NCBI GenBank assembly: GCA_029555345.1
Contig: JAKPSJ010000034.1
Coordinates: forward strand, 1-50,414
DNA length: 50,414 nucleotides
Source of the DNA: Methanobacteriota archaeon
GTDB taxonomy: Archaea; Halobacteriota; Methanomicrobia; Methanomicrobiales; Methanospirillaceae
Reading direction: 5' to 3'
In this document: positions 9,209-18,158 of the stretch, piece by piece
Layout of the letters: every line of letters starts with the position of its first letter
Numbering within the stretch: the first letter of the stretch is position 1
Program-made: the position numbers and the translations under genes
The notes under the pieces: model-generated
Database searches by the model: none
Seen by the model: only the letters and a program-made list of their open reading frames with translations
Told to the model about the DNA's origin: nothing

Positions 9209-9794
9209 CTACGGTCTCGGGAACCTGAGATCGGTCTCTAGGGGGCTCGAAAAGGCCGGCGGGAGGCCGGTCGTCACGGCAGATCCCGGAGAGCTGGCAT
9301 CGGCGGACGGGGTCGTCCTCCCGGGCGTCGGGGCGTTCCGCGATGGCATGGAGCAGCTGGGGGACCTCCGGGAGGTCATCGTCGAGGCGTCGGCCTCGGT
9401 CCCGGTGCTCGGGATATGCCTCGGGATGCAGATGATGCTCGAGTGGAGCGAGGAGCAGGGGCTGCACAGGGGTCTTTCGCTCGTCCCCGGGACGGTCCGC
9501 CGTTTCCCTAAGTCCCCTGGCCACAAGGTCCCCCACATGGGGTGGAACTCCCTCTCCTGCGTCCGGCCGGACAACCCGCTCTTCCAGGGGGTGCAGGCCG
9601 GGGATTACATGTACTTCGTCCACTCCTACTATGCCGACACGGACGAGCGGCACACGGTTGCGCAAACCGAATACATCATCCCCTTCGCCTCCTCGATCTG
9701 GGATGAAAGGAACGTCTTCGGTGTCCAGTTCCACCCCGAGAAGAGCGGGGCACGCGGTCTCCGCCTGCTGAAGAATTTCCTGGACCTCCTGTGA
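9186..9794 (+). CDS. hisH: Imidazole glycerol phosphate synthase glutaminase subunit HisH
   Basis: DYGLGNLRSVSRGLEKAG, VLGICLGMQ (nucleophile Cys), FGVQFHPEKSG. Confidence 0.95.
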   Translation: MKRIVIADYGLGNLRSVSRGLEKAGGRPVVTADPGELASADGVVLPGVGAFRDGMEQLGDLREVIVEASASVPVLGICLGMQMMLEWSEEQGLHRGLSLVPGTVRRFPKSPGHKVPHMGWNSLSCVRPDNPLFQGVQAGDYMYFVHSYYADTDERHTVAQTEYIIPFASSIWDERNVFGVQFHPEKSGARGLRLLKNFLDLL

Positions 9795-9859
9795 CGGGAC
9801 AAGGCAGAAGCGTCGTCGCGGGGACAAACCATATCCGGAATCCAGTCACACCTGTCACC

Positions 9860-10414
9860 ATGTTTTCCCGGCTCCGTTCCCACGTGCAGGGACTCGCTGA
9901 GCTCTCGCGTGCGATCGGGTTCCTCGTGGTCTTCGTGGTGGCGGTCCCCCTCCTCACCGGTGCTGTCCTCGGCATCCCGGAGGAAAGGGTCCTCCCCCTG
10001 ATCGCCTCTGCCTTCATCCTGCAGGGCGCAGCGCCGCCCCTCGGCCACCCGCTCGGGCTCTCCAACCCTGTCATCCTCTTCCTGATGGCGTCCTTTGCAG
10101 TCGGCGTCGTGTCCTTCATCTTCGAGGCCTGCGAGGCGCTCGCCCTCTCGTCGGAGCGGGTCGCACGGTGGATAGGGAAAGTCAGGGAGACGATGGAGAG
10201 GCACCCCTCGATACGCTCCTATGGCGCCGTCTCCTGCATCTTCGTCGCGTGGATACCCGGGATCGGGCTCTACGGGACACCCGTGATCGCGTGGATCCTG
10301 GGGTGGCCGAGGTGGTCAACGGTCGTCTTCACGACGGCAGGGTTCGTGATCGCGTCGGGCCTGGTCCTCGCGGGGGTGGAGCTTGCCGGGTCCCTCCACC
10401 AGGCCTTTTTCTAA
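9860..10414 (+). CDS. Putative small multidrug-export family membrane protein (COG2426-like)
   Basis: Multi-TM protein with 'WIPGIGLYGTPVIAWILGWPRWST'; start at 9860 (MFSRLRSHV) more plausible than 9791. Confidence 0.6.
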   Translation: MFSRLRSHVQGLAELSRAIGFLVVFVVAVPLLTGAVLGIPEERVLPLIASAFILQGAAPPLGHPLGLSNPVILFLMASFAVGVVSFIFEACEALALSSERVARWIGKVRETMERHPSIRSYGAVSCIFVAWIPGIGLYGTPVIAWILGWPRWSTVVFTTAGFVIASGLVLAGVELAGSLHQAFF

Positions 10415-10614
10415 AAAAAAATTGCGACACCTAAAAGGTGTTCGCCTCCTGCAGATGGAGAGGGGCTGACAAAACACAACGGGGGAAGGCCAGTTCTCAT
10501 TATATCCCATGGGAATTTTCTTCCTCGCCATCGTGACGGCTGCGTAACCGGGTGATCGACACCCGTTCAACATGCACCAGCTGAAACGTGGACAGAGAGG
10601 CCAGGCGCTTCTTG

Positions 10615-10947
10615 TCAGGGATGAACCCGGGTCTCTTCCTCGCCCAGGCCCTCCGTCGCGAGCCGGAGGGTGATGACCCCGCTGCACGCCTTGCACGTGT
10701 AGTACTTTTCCGTCCAGCAGGACGCACACGCCCACCTCCCGCACAGGGAGCACTGCCGGAGTTCTCTCTTGGGAAACGTGCCGTTGCAGAGGTCGCAGGA
10801 GAAGCGGGAGAAACTGGCAGGGTCCCGGTCCGGGGGATCTCCCTGCCGCCTCACGTGCTGGATGTCCTTCCGGATGCGGGAGAGGAGGTCTTCCTTCTGC
10901 ACCTCTCTTGGACTCTCAGTGGATGACCTGGTTCTCCAGAGCTTCAA
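10615..10947 (-). CDS. Small zinc-finger protein
   Basis: Four CxxC pairs: CDLC...CSLC...CASC...CKAC. Confidence 0.65.
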   Translation of the reverse strand: MKLWRTRSSTESPREVQKEDLLSRIRKDIQHVRRQGDPPDRDPASFSRFSCDLCNGTFPKRELRQCSLCGRWACASCWTEKYYTCKACSGVITLRLATEGLGEEETRVHP

Positions 10948-11254
10948 TTCTCTCCTCCAGGCTGCCCAGCTCTTCGCCGAACTCCTTTTCGAAGGCCTTC
11001 AGAGCTGCCATCCTCTCCTCGTCCCTCGCGAGGGGGGGAAGATGCTTGTCCCTGAACCGCTCGGCCTCCGGGCGCCGGACGAGCGACCACTCCTCGACCA
11101 GAAGGTCGAACCTGCGGTCGAGGTACTCGTCCACCCGGCTCTCCAGGGGGCGGGAGATCTCCAATTTTCCCGTCGACCCGCGGAAGTAGTAGTAGAGGAC
11201 AAACGCGATCAGGATGACGAGGATGAGAACGAGGAGCCCTTCGACGATCGTCAT
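10916..11254 (-). CDS. N-terminally membrane-anchored coiled-coil protein with DExYhDRRFxxLxxEW motif
   Basis: MTIVEGLLVLILVILIAFVLYYYF TM helix; 'VDEYLDRRFDLLVEEWSLVRR'; start 11254 overlaps upstream gene. Confidence 0.7.
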   Translation of the reverse strand: MTIVEGLLVLILVILIAFVLYYYFRGSTGKLEISRPLESRVDEYLDRRFDLLVEEWSLVRRPEAERFRDKHLPPLARDEERMAALKAFEKEFGEELGSLEERIEALENQVIH

Positions 11255-11472
11255 CTCCTCCTCCCCCTGACGTACTCGAGCCTCTTCTCGAGCTCGGTGA
11301 GCTTCGCCGATGCCGAACCCTCGAACCAGGAGCATCTCCGCGACTCTTCTTCCAGGGCGGAGAGCCGGGCTTCGAGGTCGCCGATGTCCTGCCGCGTCGC
11401 GAGGTCCCACTCGTCGATCAGGTACTTCATGCGCCGGTCCACGTAGGAACCGAGGTAGTCCGAGTACCTCAT
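11251..11472 (-). CDS. Small coiled-coil protein, same motif
   Basis: 'LGSYVDRRMKYLIDEWDLATRQDIGDLEARLSALEEE'; ATGA-type overlaps on both sides. Confidence 0.7.
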   Translation of the reverse strand: MRYSDYLGSYVDRRMKYLIDEWDLATRQDIGDLEARLSALEEESRRCSWFEGSASAKLTELEKRLEYVRGRRR

Positions 11473-11777
11473 TGCCCTTCGAGCCTCCTTATCTCGTTTT
11501 CGAGTGCGGCAGCCCTCTTCTCGAGGGTGATCCTGTCCCTCTCGAGCGCATCGATCTGCATGTGGACACGGTCGAGCCGCCGTTCAATGTTCTTCAGGTG
11601 CATGGAGGTGACGAGCTCCCACTCGCTGATGATCCCGGGGAAGTTCCGGTCGAAATACTCGTCGAGCCCCTTGTCCATTGTCGGGAGGCGCCTGTCGATC
11701 GCTGCCGGGACCTCCCTGATCGTCTCCAGGAACGGGTACTTCTCTGTCGTTCGCCCCGGAGTCTCGTACACAGTCAT
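11469..11777 (-). CDS. Small coiled-coil protein, same motif
   Basis: 'LDEYFDRNFPGIISEWELVTSMHLKNIERRLDRVHMQIDALE'. Confidence 0.72.
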   Translation of the reverse strand: MTVYETPGRTTEKYPFLETIREVPAAIDRRLPTMDKGLDEYFDRNFPGIISEWELVTSMHLKNIERRLDRVHMQIDALERDRITLEKRAAALENEIRRLEGQ

Positions 11778-11781
11778 TGTA

Positions 11782-12165
11782 TCACCCCAGCCTCTCCTCT
11801 TCGCGTTTTATCTTTTCTATCATCCGGTCGAGTTTCGTCAGGGCGACCTTGCTCTCGAGGCGCTTTAACCTCTTTTCGATGGCATTGCGCCGCGCAAAGA
11901 TGTCGGAATCCAGTTCCACGTTCTCCTCGTCGAGCCTTCTCAATTCTTCGAGGTCCTTAGGGGGGACCCTGTAGAACGGCCGCCCCTTCTGCTCCATGTC
12001 AGCCTTCATGAGGTTGATCTTCTCGCGCTCGAGTTCGAGCTGGGCGAGCCGGGTCCCCGTATACATCAGGCGGACCTCGCGGATGACGAGGAAGAGGACG
12101 ATCAGCCCGACGAGGACGAGGAGGTAGGGGAGCATCCCCTCGAGTACCACCCACACGTCTGTCAT
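11782..12165 (-). CDS. Membrane-anchored coiled-coil protein
   Basis: N-terminal TM 'MLPYLLVLVGLIVLFLVIREV' followed by charged helical region. Confidence 0.72.
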   Translation of the reverse strand: MTDVWVVLEGMLPYLLVLVGLIVLFLVIREVRLMYTGTRLAQLELEREKINLMKADMEQKGRPFYRVPPKDLEELRRLDEENVELDSDIFARRNAIEKRLKRLESKVALTKLDRMIEKIKREEERLG

Positions 12166-12185
12166 TTATTCCGGTCCCCCGGGGG

Positions 12186-12614
12186 TCACAGGTCTCTCTC
12201 CTTGAGGTTCTTCTTCACCGATTCGACACCCTTCCCGACGGACTCCTTGGTCGAGGACGCCTTCTTCGAGATCGTCTCCTTCGCCTTCTTCACGTCCTCC
12301 TTGACGCTCTCCTTCGTCTCCTCGGCTGATTTCCTGATGCGTTCTGCAACGGGTGGGACCCGTGTCACTGTCACCTCCCCGCCTGGGATGGCGCCGGCTG
12401 CCGCTATATCTTCAGGGCTCAGCCTTATACACCCTGTTTCGACCAGGGTGTCTGCAAAGACCGTCACGACCACGGGTTTCCTGTCACCCCCTGCCGAGAC
12501 CTCGACACTGTCCCCTTCCTTGATCCCGAGGGCATTCATGTGGCCCTCGTGGACCCGGGCCCTACCCCTGCTTGGAAATGCCCTCTCCTGGACTTTCAGC
12601 TTGATCGATTCCAT
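12186..12614 (-). CDS. Cdc48/VAT N-terminal-like double-psi beta-barrel with Lys/Glu-rich amphipathic tail
   Basis: 'KVQERAFPSRGRARVHEGHMNALGIKEGDSVEV...TGCIRLSPEDIAAAGAIPGGEVTVTRV' resembles Cdc48-N barrel; tail 'EETKESVKEDVKKAKETISKKASSTKESVGKGVESVKKNLKERD'; no AAA+ domain. Confidence 0.7.
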   Translation of the reverse strand: MESIKLKVQERAFPSRGRARVHEGHMNALGIKEGDSVEVSAGGDRKPVVVTVFADTLVETGCIRLSPEDIAAAGAIPGGEVTVTRVPPVAERIRKSAEETKESVKEDVKKAKETISKKASSTKESVGKGVESVKKNLKERDL

Positions 12615-12800
12615 ACGTGAAGAAAATGCGTTGGAATGCTATAAAGTATCTCTGCCCCACCCCGGTCAGCTTCTTACCGGAGAGACCGACTCTCAGCTGC
12701 CGTTCCCTCCCCCCGGTGCATCGGCCGATGGCCAGGGTGGAGAAGACGAGAACGTTTGACATGAAAACAATAATGGTGCATCTTGCAACAGGCCCGACGC

Positions 12801-12988
12801 ATGAAAATGCCGGCAGCATTTTCATAGGAAATCGACCGGTTCACTCGCCGAAATTCGAATGGGAGGAGGATGAAAATATTTCGGCATTTTGCCGTTTCGA
12901 GTGGTTATTCGAGTACGAGTGGGGGCTGCCGCCCCCACACCCCCGGTGCGATGCACCCCGCCGCCCCCGGAGGGTGCCCCGGCGGCGG
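12801..12988. repeat. Cluster of five perfect inverted repeats (hairpins) in non-coding DNA
   Basis: ATGAAAATGC-CGGCA-GCATTTTCAT (12801-12825); CGGCA-TTT-TGCCG (12882-12894); GTGGGGGC-TGCC-GCCCCCAC (12919-12938); GGTGC-GAT-GCACC (12945-12957); CCGCCGCC-N15-GGCGGCGG (12958-12988). Confidence 0.85.
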
Positions 12989-13364
12989 TTCAGCGACTTG
13001 CAAACCAGGAACAGCATAATTATATGTCTCCAAGGGAACTCGAGTCGAGTATTCATCCAGGCAATGAACATCCGGAAGACTAGAATCGTATTGCAAGAGG
13101 ATATAGGAACACCGGTAACCTCATCGTCATGATCTCTATCAGGTGTGGTCATCTCGAATTCGATTTATCCACTTGATATGAGGAAAAGGGAAATTTTCCT
13201 CGGTTGGGCCCGATGCACGGACCATGGTGTTCTATGCATCCGATTGATTGATCCTCACGAGGGGGGCACGGGGCTTTGGTGGACAGGGCCAGGCGACATG
13301 GTGAGACGGGGCATGCATGCCACGGTGCAGAAACTAATTATCGTCAGCCTGCACAGGAAACCAC

Positions 13365-14228
13365 ATGAGAACTCACATGAGGTCGATCGTTTTTTTGCTG
13401 CTCTGCATTCTCTGCCTCGCCCAGGGCGTGCTCGCCTACGAACTCGTCATCAAGGCACCGGGGGAAGTCAGGGTCGGTGCGCCCATCGAGGTCTCGGGGA
13501 ACACGACCTTCCCGGTGGGCACCGAGTTCGACCTGGTGCTTTACAGGATCCAGACCACGGCACCCGAGATCATCTCGCAAAAGTCCATCGTGGTGGACGA
13601 TTCCAAGTCGTTCGAAACCACTTTCTCGACAATCGGCCTCGATCCCGGCGAGTACAAGGTCGAGGTCAGGTTTCCCGCCGACCCGGGTTCGAAACTGAGC
13701 TCGGGCTCGGTCACGATGCGCATCGTCAAGGTGACGGACAGGTCGGGCGAGATCGTGATCACCTCGGCCAGGGACCAGGTGCTCGGGGAAGCCCTTCGCA
13801 TCGAGGGGTATGTCCCCAGGGCCGGCGTCGTCACGCTGACCATGAAGGTCACCGGGCCGCAGGGGGCAGTCATCCCGCCGGAGGTCATTAGGACATCGAC
13901 CGTCCTCGGGAAAGAGGACGGCTTCTTCAGCAGGACGGTCCCGGTCAACGAGAGGGGGAACTACTACGTGGACTTCTCCGACGTGAAAGGCTACATAACG
14001 ACGGTGAAGTTCACGGTGGATGAACCGGCCGGGGTGACAGTCTCGCCCATCATGGGCACACCGGAAACGACCGTGGGGACCCCGGGTACAACTGTGGGGA
14101 CTCCGGGTACGACCGCGGTATCCACCCTGCCGACGACGCAGGCAGCATCCCCCTTCCCGGTTGCAGGCTGCATCGCCGGTCTCCTCCTCCTTGCGCTCGT
14201 GTCCCGGGCACGGGAAAAAAGGAGGTAA
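13365..14228 (+). CDS. Secreted/surface protein with Thr-Pro-Gly stalk and C-terminal TM anchor
   Basis: Signal peptide SIVFLLLCILCLAQGVLA; beta-rich body; GTPETTVGTPGTTVGTPGTT stalk; C-terminal hydrophobic helix and RAREKRR. Confidence 0.75.
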   Translation: MRTHMRSIVFLLLCILCLAQGVLAYELVIKAPGEVRVGAPIEVSGNTTFPVGTEFDLVLYRIQTTAPEIISQKSIVVDDSKSFETTFSTIGLDPGEYKVEVRFPADPGSKLSSGSVTMRIVKVTDRSGEIVITSARDQVLGEALRIEGYVPRAGVVTLTMKVTGPQGAVIPPEVIRTSTVLGKEDGFFSRTVPVNERGNYYVDFSDVKGYITTVKFTVDEPAGVTVSPIMGTPETTVGTPGTTVGTPGTTAVSTLPTTQAASPFPVAGCIAGLLLLALVSRAREKRR

Positions 14229-14275
14229 AAACAGGCTGAAACAGTCAGGCAGAATCTCCTTTTTTACTGCCGGCC
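14225..14275 (+). terminator. Putative terminator after surface protein gene
   Basis: AGGAGg...aatCTCCT complementary arms followed by T-run (ctccttttttact). Confidence 0.4.
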
Positions 14276-14336
14276 CGCTCCCCGGCCGCCATGGCGATGC
14301 ACCGGGCGGCTCGATTTCCGTCGCCCGCTGCCGGGA

Positions 14337-15017
14337 CTACCGTAACTTCTTCTTCCTCCACCAGAAGAAGACCTCGTAGAGGAGGAGGATGACGATGACC
14401 AGGACGCCGCCGAAAAAGAATGCGAGGGCGATGTCCGCGGGGATAGCCTGGGGGAGCGGTGCAGGCGGTGCACTCGTGGGGGCGGGGGTTGCCATGATCT
14501 CGACCGCCTTCTCCGCCCGCGAATACGCCATACCACCGCCGGCGAGGCTTCCACCATCCTGTCCCCATATCGTGGGGCGGAGGGCGGTGAGGATCGCGTA
14601 CGCTGCGAGCGAAGAGAGGGCGACGACGCCGAAGAGCGCCGCGTACTTGAGGAGGATCGAGCGGACAGACTGCACCTCCGGCGCGACGATCAGGACCTGG
14701 TTGCGCAGGCCGTACACCTTGACCTGGCGGCCTTTCACGCTGTATTTCGTGTCCTTGATCTCGATCAGCCCAGCCTCGAGGAGGTTGTCGACGTGGTACT
14801 TGACCGTGCCCATCGGCATGGCGAGGGCGGACGCGAGGTCACCGGCAGTCATCGTGCCCTTCTCGAGGGCGTGGAGGATGTCGCCTGCAGCCTGGCTCGC
14901 GATCGCCTTCCCGATCTTCTGGGACCGCTCGTCTCCGGGGGCGAGGATGACCACTTCCCCCTCTGCTCCCCCCGGTCCCGGCCTGCCAGCGCCTCCCTCT
15001 CCCTGGATATCGTCCAT
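14337..15017 (-). CDS. Membrane-tethered winged-HTH (ArsR-type) regulator
   Basis: wHTH 'ILHALEKGTMTAGDLASALAMPMGTVKYHVDNLLEAGLIEI' followed by two TM helices. Confidence 0.75.
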   Translation of the reverse strand: MDDIQGEGGAGRPGPGGAEGEVVILAPGDERSQKIGKAIASQAAGDILHALEKGTMTAGDLASALAMPMGTVKYHVDNLLEAGLIEIKDTKYSVKGRQVKVYGLRNQVLIVAPEVQSVRSILLKYAALFGVVALSSLAAYAILTALRPTIWGQDGGSLAGGGMAYSRAEKAVEIMATPAPTSAPPAPLPQAIPADIALAFFFGGVLVIVILLLYEVFFWWRKKKLR

Positions 15018-15029
15018 TCCCCTTCCCGC

Positions 15030-17795
15030 CTAGGAACCCAGTGCCGCCAGGATCTTCTCCCTGCCCGCGGCAAGCGCCGCATCGATCTTCTCGACCGCGG
15101 GGCCGCCGCCCCTCGCGAGGGAGGGTGACCCCCCGCCCTTCCCCCCGAGGACCGCACAGACGTCCCTGATGATCTCGCTGGCATCCACCTTGTCCGACCC
15201 CGACGCCAGGAGGGCTGTCGCCTGGTCCGAACCCCCGGCGAGCAGTGCGACCCCGCCGCGGGCCGCGATCTCACCCCCGATCTCGGCCAGTTCCTTGCCC
15301 GAGAGGTCTATCCTCCTGACGAGGACGGGGGTTCCGCCCACGAGCTCCACCTCGAGGGATTCCTTCTCCAGCTCCGCGATGCGCTGGCGGAGCCGCTCGA
15401 TCTCCTTCTTCTGCGCTTTCCACTCGGAAAAGAACCTGTTCACGGTGGCAGGCAGGTTCTCGACCTGGACGGAGAGGATGCCGGCAGACTCGGAGAGGAT
15501 ATTCTCGATGCGGTGCACGTACTCGACAGCCGCGAGGCCTGCTGCGAACTCCAGGCGCTCGATGCCGTCCTGGATGTGTTCCACCCGAATGACCTTGATG
15601 AACCCCACGTCCCCCGTGCTCCGGCAGTGGGTCCCTGCGCACGCCTCGACATCCCCCGCGACCCGGACGACCCGGATCTCCCTTCCCGGCGGGACGCCGC
15701 CCTGGTAGAGCGAGAACCCGTACATCTGCTCTGCCCGGGTCCTGTCGAGGTACGTGACGTCGACCGGGAGGTCGGCCATCACCATGCGGTTCGCCGCGAT
15801 CTCAATCTTGTGCAGTTCTTCGGGCGTGACGTGCTTGTAGTGCCGGATATCGAGGCGCGAGCTCTCCGGGCCCTTCTGCGCCCCGGCCTGGTGGATGTGG
15901 GCGCCGAGCACCTCCTTTGCGGCATGGAGGAGGATGTGGGTCGCCGTGTGGTGGCGCATCAGGGACCACCGGCGCTCCTCGTCGATGATCCCCTTCACCC
16001 GGTCGCCGCGGCGAAGGACGCCTCCTGTCACGTGGTGGAGGATGACCTCGCCCACCTTGCGGACGTCGTCGACCTTGACCATGTTCTCCGCGGAGAGGAG
16101 CATGCCGGTATCGGAGGGCTGGCCGCCACCCTCGGGGTAGAAGAGGGTCTGGTCCATGACCGCGTACCCATCGAAGAAGTCGAGGACCATGGCATCGAAT
16201 TCCATGTCGGACGGCTGCTCGTAGTAGAGCTTCTGTGTCGGCGGGAGCGCCGATATCCTAGCGGTGTACCTGGCGAACGGGTCCTCCTGCACTTCGGGTT
16301 CTGACTCCGAGTGCATGTCGGCGATGAGCGAGTAGAAGTTATCCGGGAGCTCGACGACGGCCCCTTCCGCGGTCGCCACTTCCCTGATGATCTCGGGCGG
16401 GATGCCGTGGGAGTCGTAGAGCGTGATCACCTCCTTGAGAGGGATCCGTTCGCGTTTCTTCTTGTACGTCCGCGCTATTCTCTGGACGATCTTCGTCCCC
16501 CTCTCGAGCGTGGCGTTGCTCTTCTCGACCTCGCGTTCCACGATCTCCCGGACGGTGCAGATGTCCTGCTCGAAGGCACCCGTACCCACGATCCTCATCT
16601 GCTGCTCGATCAGGTCCGCGAGCGGCTCCTTGATCCCCAGTTCCTTCATCATCCGGAGCGTGCGGCGCAGGACGAGCCGCACGAGGTACCCTTCCCGCAC
16701 GTTCGAGGGGACGATGCAGTCTCCGAGCATGTAGGCGAGGCACCGGCTATGGTCCACGATGGCGTACACCCTCTCCACGGGGGCGATCATCCGGTCCAGG
16801 CGCTCGATCGGCACATCGATCGCCGTCGCGACCTTCTTGCGCAGCTGCCAGAGGTTCGTCCCCGAGATGTCCATCACCCCGGCGAACCGTGCGTTCAGGG
16901 AGAGGATCTTGGTGTATTCCTTGTCCTCGAGCGCATGGGCGAGGCCGGCCGATTCCATCACCTTGCTGACCATCTCCGGGAAGACCGCATCGTAGATGGT
17001 GGGAGATCCCCTCGAGGCCCAGACGAGCCTCTCGAGGCCATAACCCGTGTCCACGATGGAGTTGGGCATCTGGTAGTAGGTCTCCCCGCCAAGCTGTATC
17101 CCGGGCTTTCCCGTTTTGGTCCGCCCGAGGCTCATGAAGACGAGCGTCGCGACCTCGAGCCCCCCGATCAGGACCTCGAGGCTCGGCCCGGCGTTCCCGC
17201 CCCCTATCCACGGGTGCTCCTTGTAGGTCACGAGGGAGAGGTCAGCGCCGATGGACGCGAGGAACTGCTCGCACAGCTCGACCGTCCGCTCCTTCCAGTA
17301 GACCATCTCGCCCTCCCGGTTGAATGCATGGTGGGCCATCATCTCGAAGAGGGTGAGGTGGCGCCCCGAACGGCCGACCGAGTCGAGGTCGTTGAGCCTG
17401 ATGCAGGGCTGGGAGATCGTCAGGGGGTTCGCAGGAGGCGGTACGATCCCCCCGGTCACCCAGGGCTGGAAATCGGCGATCGAGGCAATCGTGAGGTAGA
17501 TATCGTCTCTCCACCGTGCGGCGACCGGGTACCTCGCGATCCTCGTGTGGCCGTTCTGTTCGAAGAAGGAAAGGAATGCCTCCCGCATCTCGTCCACGGT
17601 GTGGCACCTGAACACCGGTGCCCCGATGAACTTGTAGGTCTCGCACGGGGCGTCGCCGCACGTCTGGGTGTCCGGGTCACGCGTCCAGAACGCTGCACCG
17701 CACCGCGAGCATATCTTGCGGGTGAGTCCGTGGGCCTTGAAGTATTCGAGCTGGTATTCCTCTTCGAGCATGAAAACCACGTGTTCTGATTTCAT
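15030..17795 (-). CDS. alaS: Alanine--tRNA ligase
   Basis: Archaeal-type AlaRS: 'FEMMAHHAFN', 'HHTATHILLHAAKEVLG', 'CAGTHCRSTGDVG', C-terminal DHHA1-like region. Confidence 0.96.
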   Translation of the reverse strand: MKSEHVVFMLEEEYQLEYFKAHGLTRKICSRCGAAFWTRDPDTQTCGDAPCETYKFIGAPVFRCHTVDEMREAFLSFFEQNGHTRIARYPVAARWRDDIYLTIASIADFQPWVTGGIVPPPANPLTISQPCIRLNDLDSVGRSGRHLTLFEMMAHHAFNREGEMVYWKERTVELCEQFLASIGADLSLVTYKEHPWIGGGNAGPSLEVLIGGLEVATLVFMSLGRTKTGKPGIQLGGETYYQMPNSIVDTGYGLERLVWASRGSPTIYDAVFPEMVSKVMESAGLAHALEDKEYTKILSLNARFAGVMDISGTNLWQLRKKVATAIDVPIERLDRMIAPVERVYAIVDHSRCLAYMLGDCIVPSNVREGYLVRLVLRRTLRMMKELGIKEPLADLIEQQMRIVGTGAFEQDICTVREIVEREVEKSNATLERGTKIVQRIARTYKKKRERIPLKEVITLYDSHGIPPEIIREVATAEGAVVELPDNFYSLIADMHSESEPEVQEDPFARYTARISALPPTQKLYYEQPSDMEFDAMVLDFFDGYAVMDQTLFYPEGGGQPSDTGMLLSAENMVKVDDVRKVGEVILHHVTGGVLRRGDRVKGIIDEERRWSLMRHHTATHILLHAAKEVLGAHIHQAGAQKGPESSRLDIRHYKHVTPEELHKIEIAANRMVMADLPVDVTYLDRTRAEQMYGFSLYQGGVPPGREIRVVRVAGDVEACAGTHCRSTGDVGFIKVIRVEHIQDGIERLEFAAGLAAVEYVHRIENILSESAGILSVQVENLPATVNRFFSEWKAQKKEIERLRQRIAELEKESLEVELVGGTPVLVRRIDLSGKELAEIGGEIAARGGVALLAGGSDQATALLASGSDKVDASEIIRDVCAVLGGKGGGSPSLARGGGPAVEKIDAALAAGREKILAALGS

Positions 17796-17828
17796 TCGGC
17801 TTGGAACGATAAAAATTGTTGGCTTTGC

Positions 17829-18158
17829 TCATGCTTTTCCCGTCCACGTCTCCTGGTACCATTCCCCGACCTCACGGAACCCCCCTACCAGTGACGCGAC
17901 CTGGACCGCGAGCAGGTGCCAGCACAGCCCGCCCCGAAAGAGGTGATCGTGGCACGTGCAGAACCCCTCCTCGACGATGTACTGGCCGGAACTCCCGGCA
18001 ACGACGACGAAGTCCCTGTACTGCATCACCCGGCCGGAGTCGAGGGCTTCGAGCGCCTTTCTGCCGCGTTCACCGTAGAGCCGGACCAGCTCGCTGCGGA
18101 GACGGGGCGGGAGGCAGCGCTCCTCTTTCAGGCTTTCCCAGAACTCTTCGGCGTCCAT
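17829..18158 (-). CDS. SWIM zinc-finger protein
   Basis: CxCx(n)CxH pattern: 'EGFCTCHDHLFRGGLCWHLLAVQ'. Confidence 0.75.
   Translation of the reverse strand: MDAEEFWESLKEERCLPPRLRSELVRLYGERGRKALEALDSGRVMQYRDFVVVAGSSGQYIVEEGFCTCHDHLFRGGLCWHLLAVQVASLVGGFREVGEWYQETWTGKA

Noticed and set aside
9791-9859. Upstream start for the COG2426-like protein
   Set aside because: Extension has no recognisable similarity; ATG 9860 gives a conventional membrane-protein N-terminus
12889-13083. Short plus-strand ORF over the GC-rich hairpins
   Set aside because: Pro/Ala/Arg-rich low-complexity translation explained by hairpin DNA composition
16311-17789. 492-aa plus-strand ORF
   Set aside because: Fully antisense to alaS, shadow ORF composition
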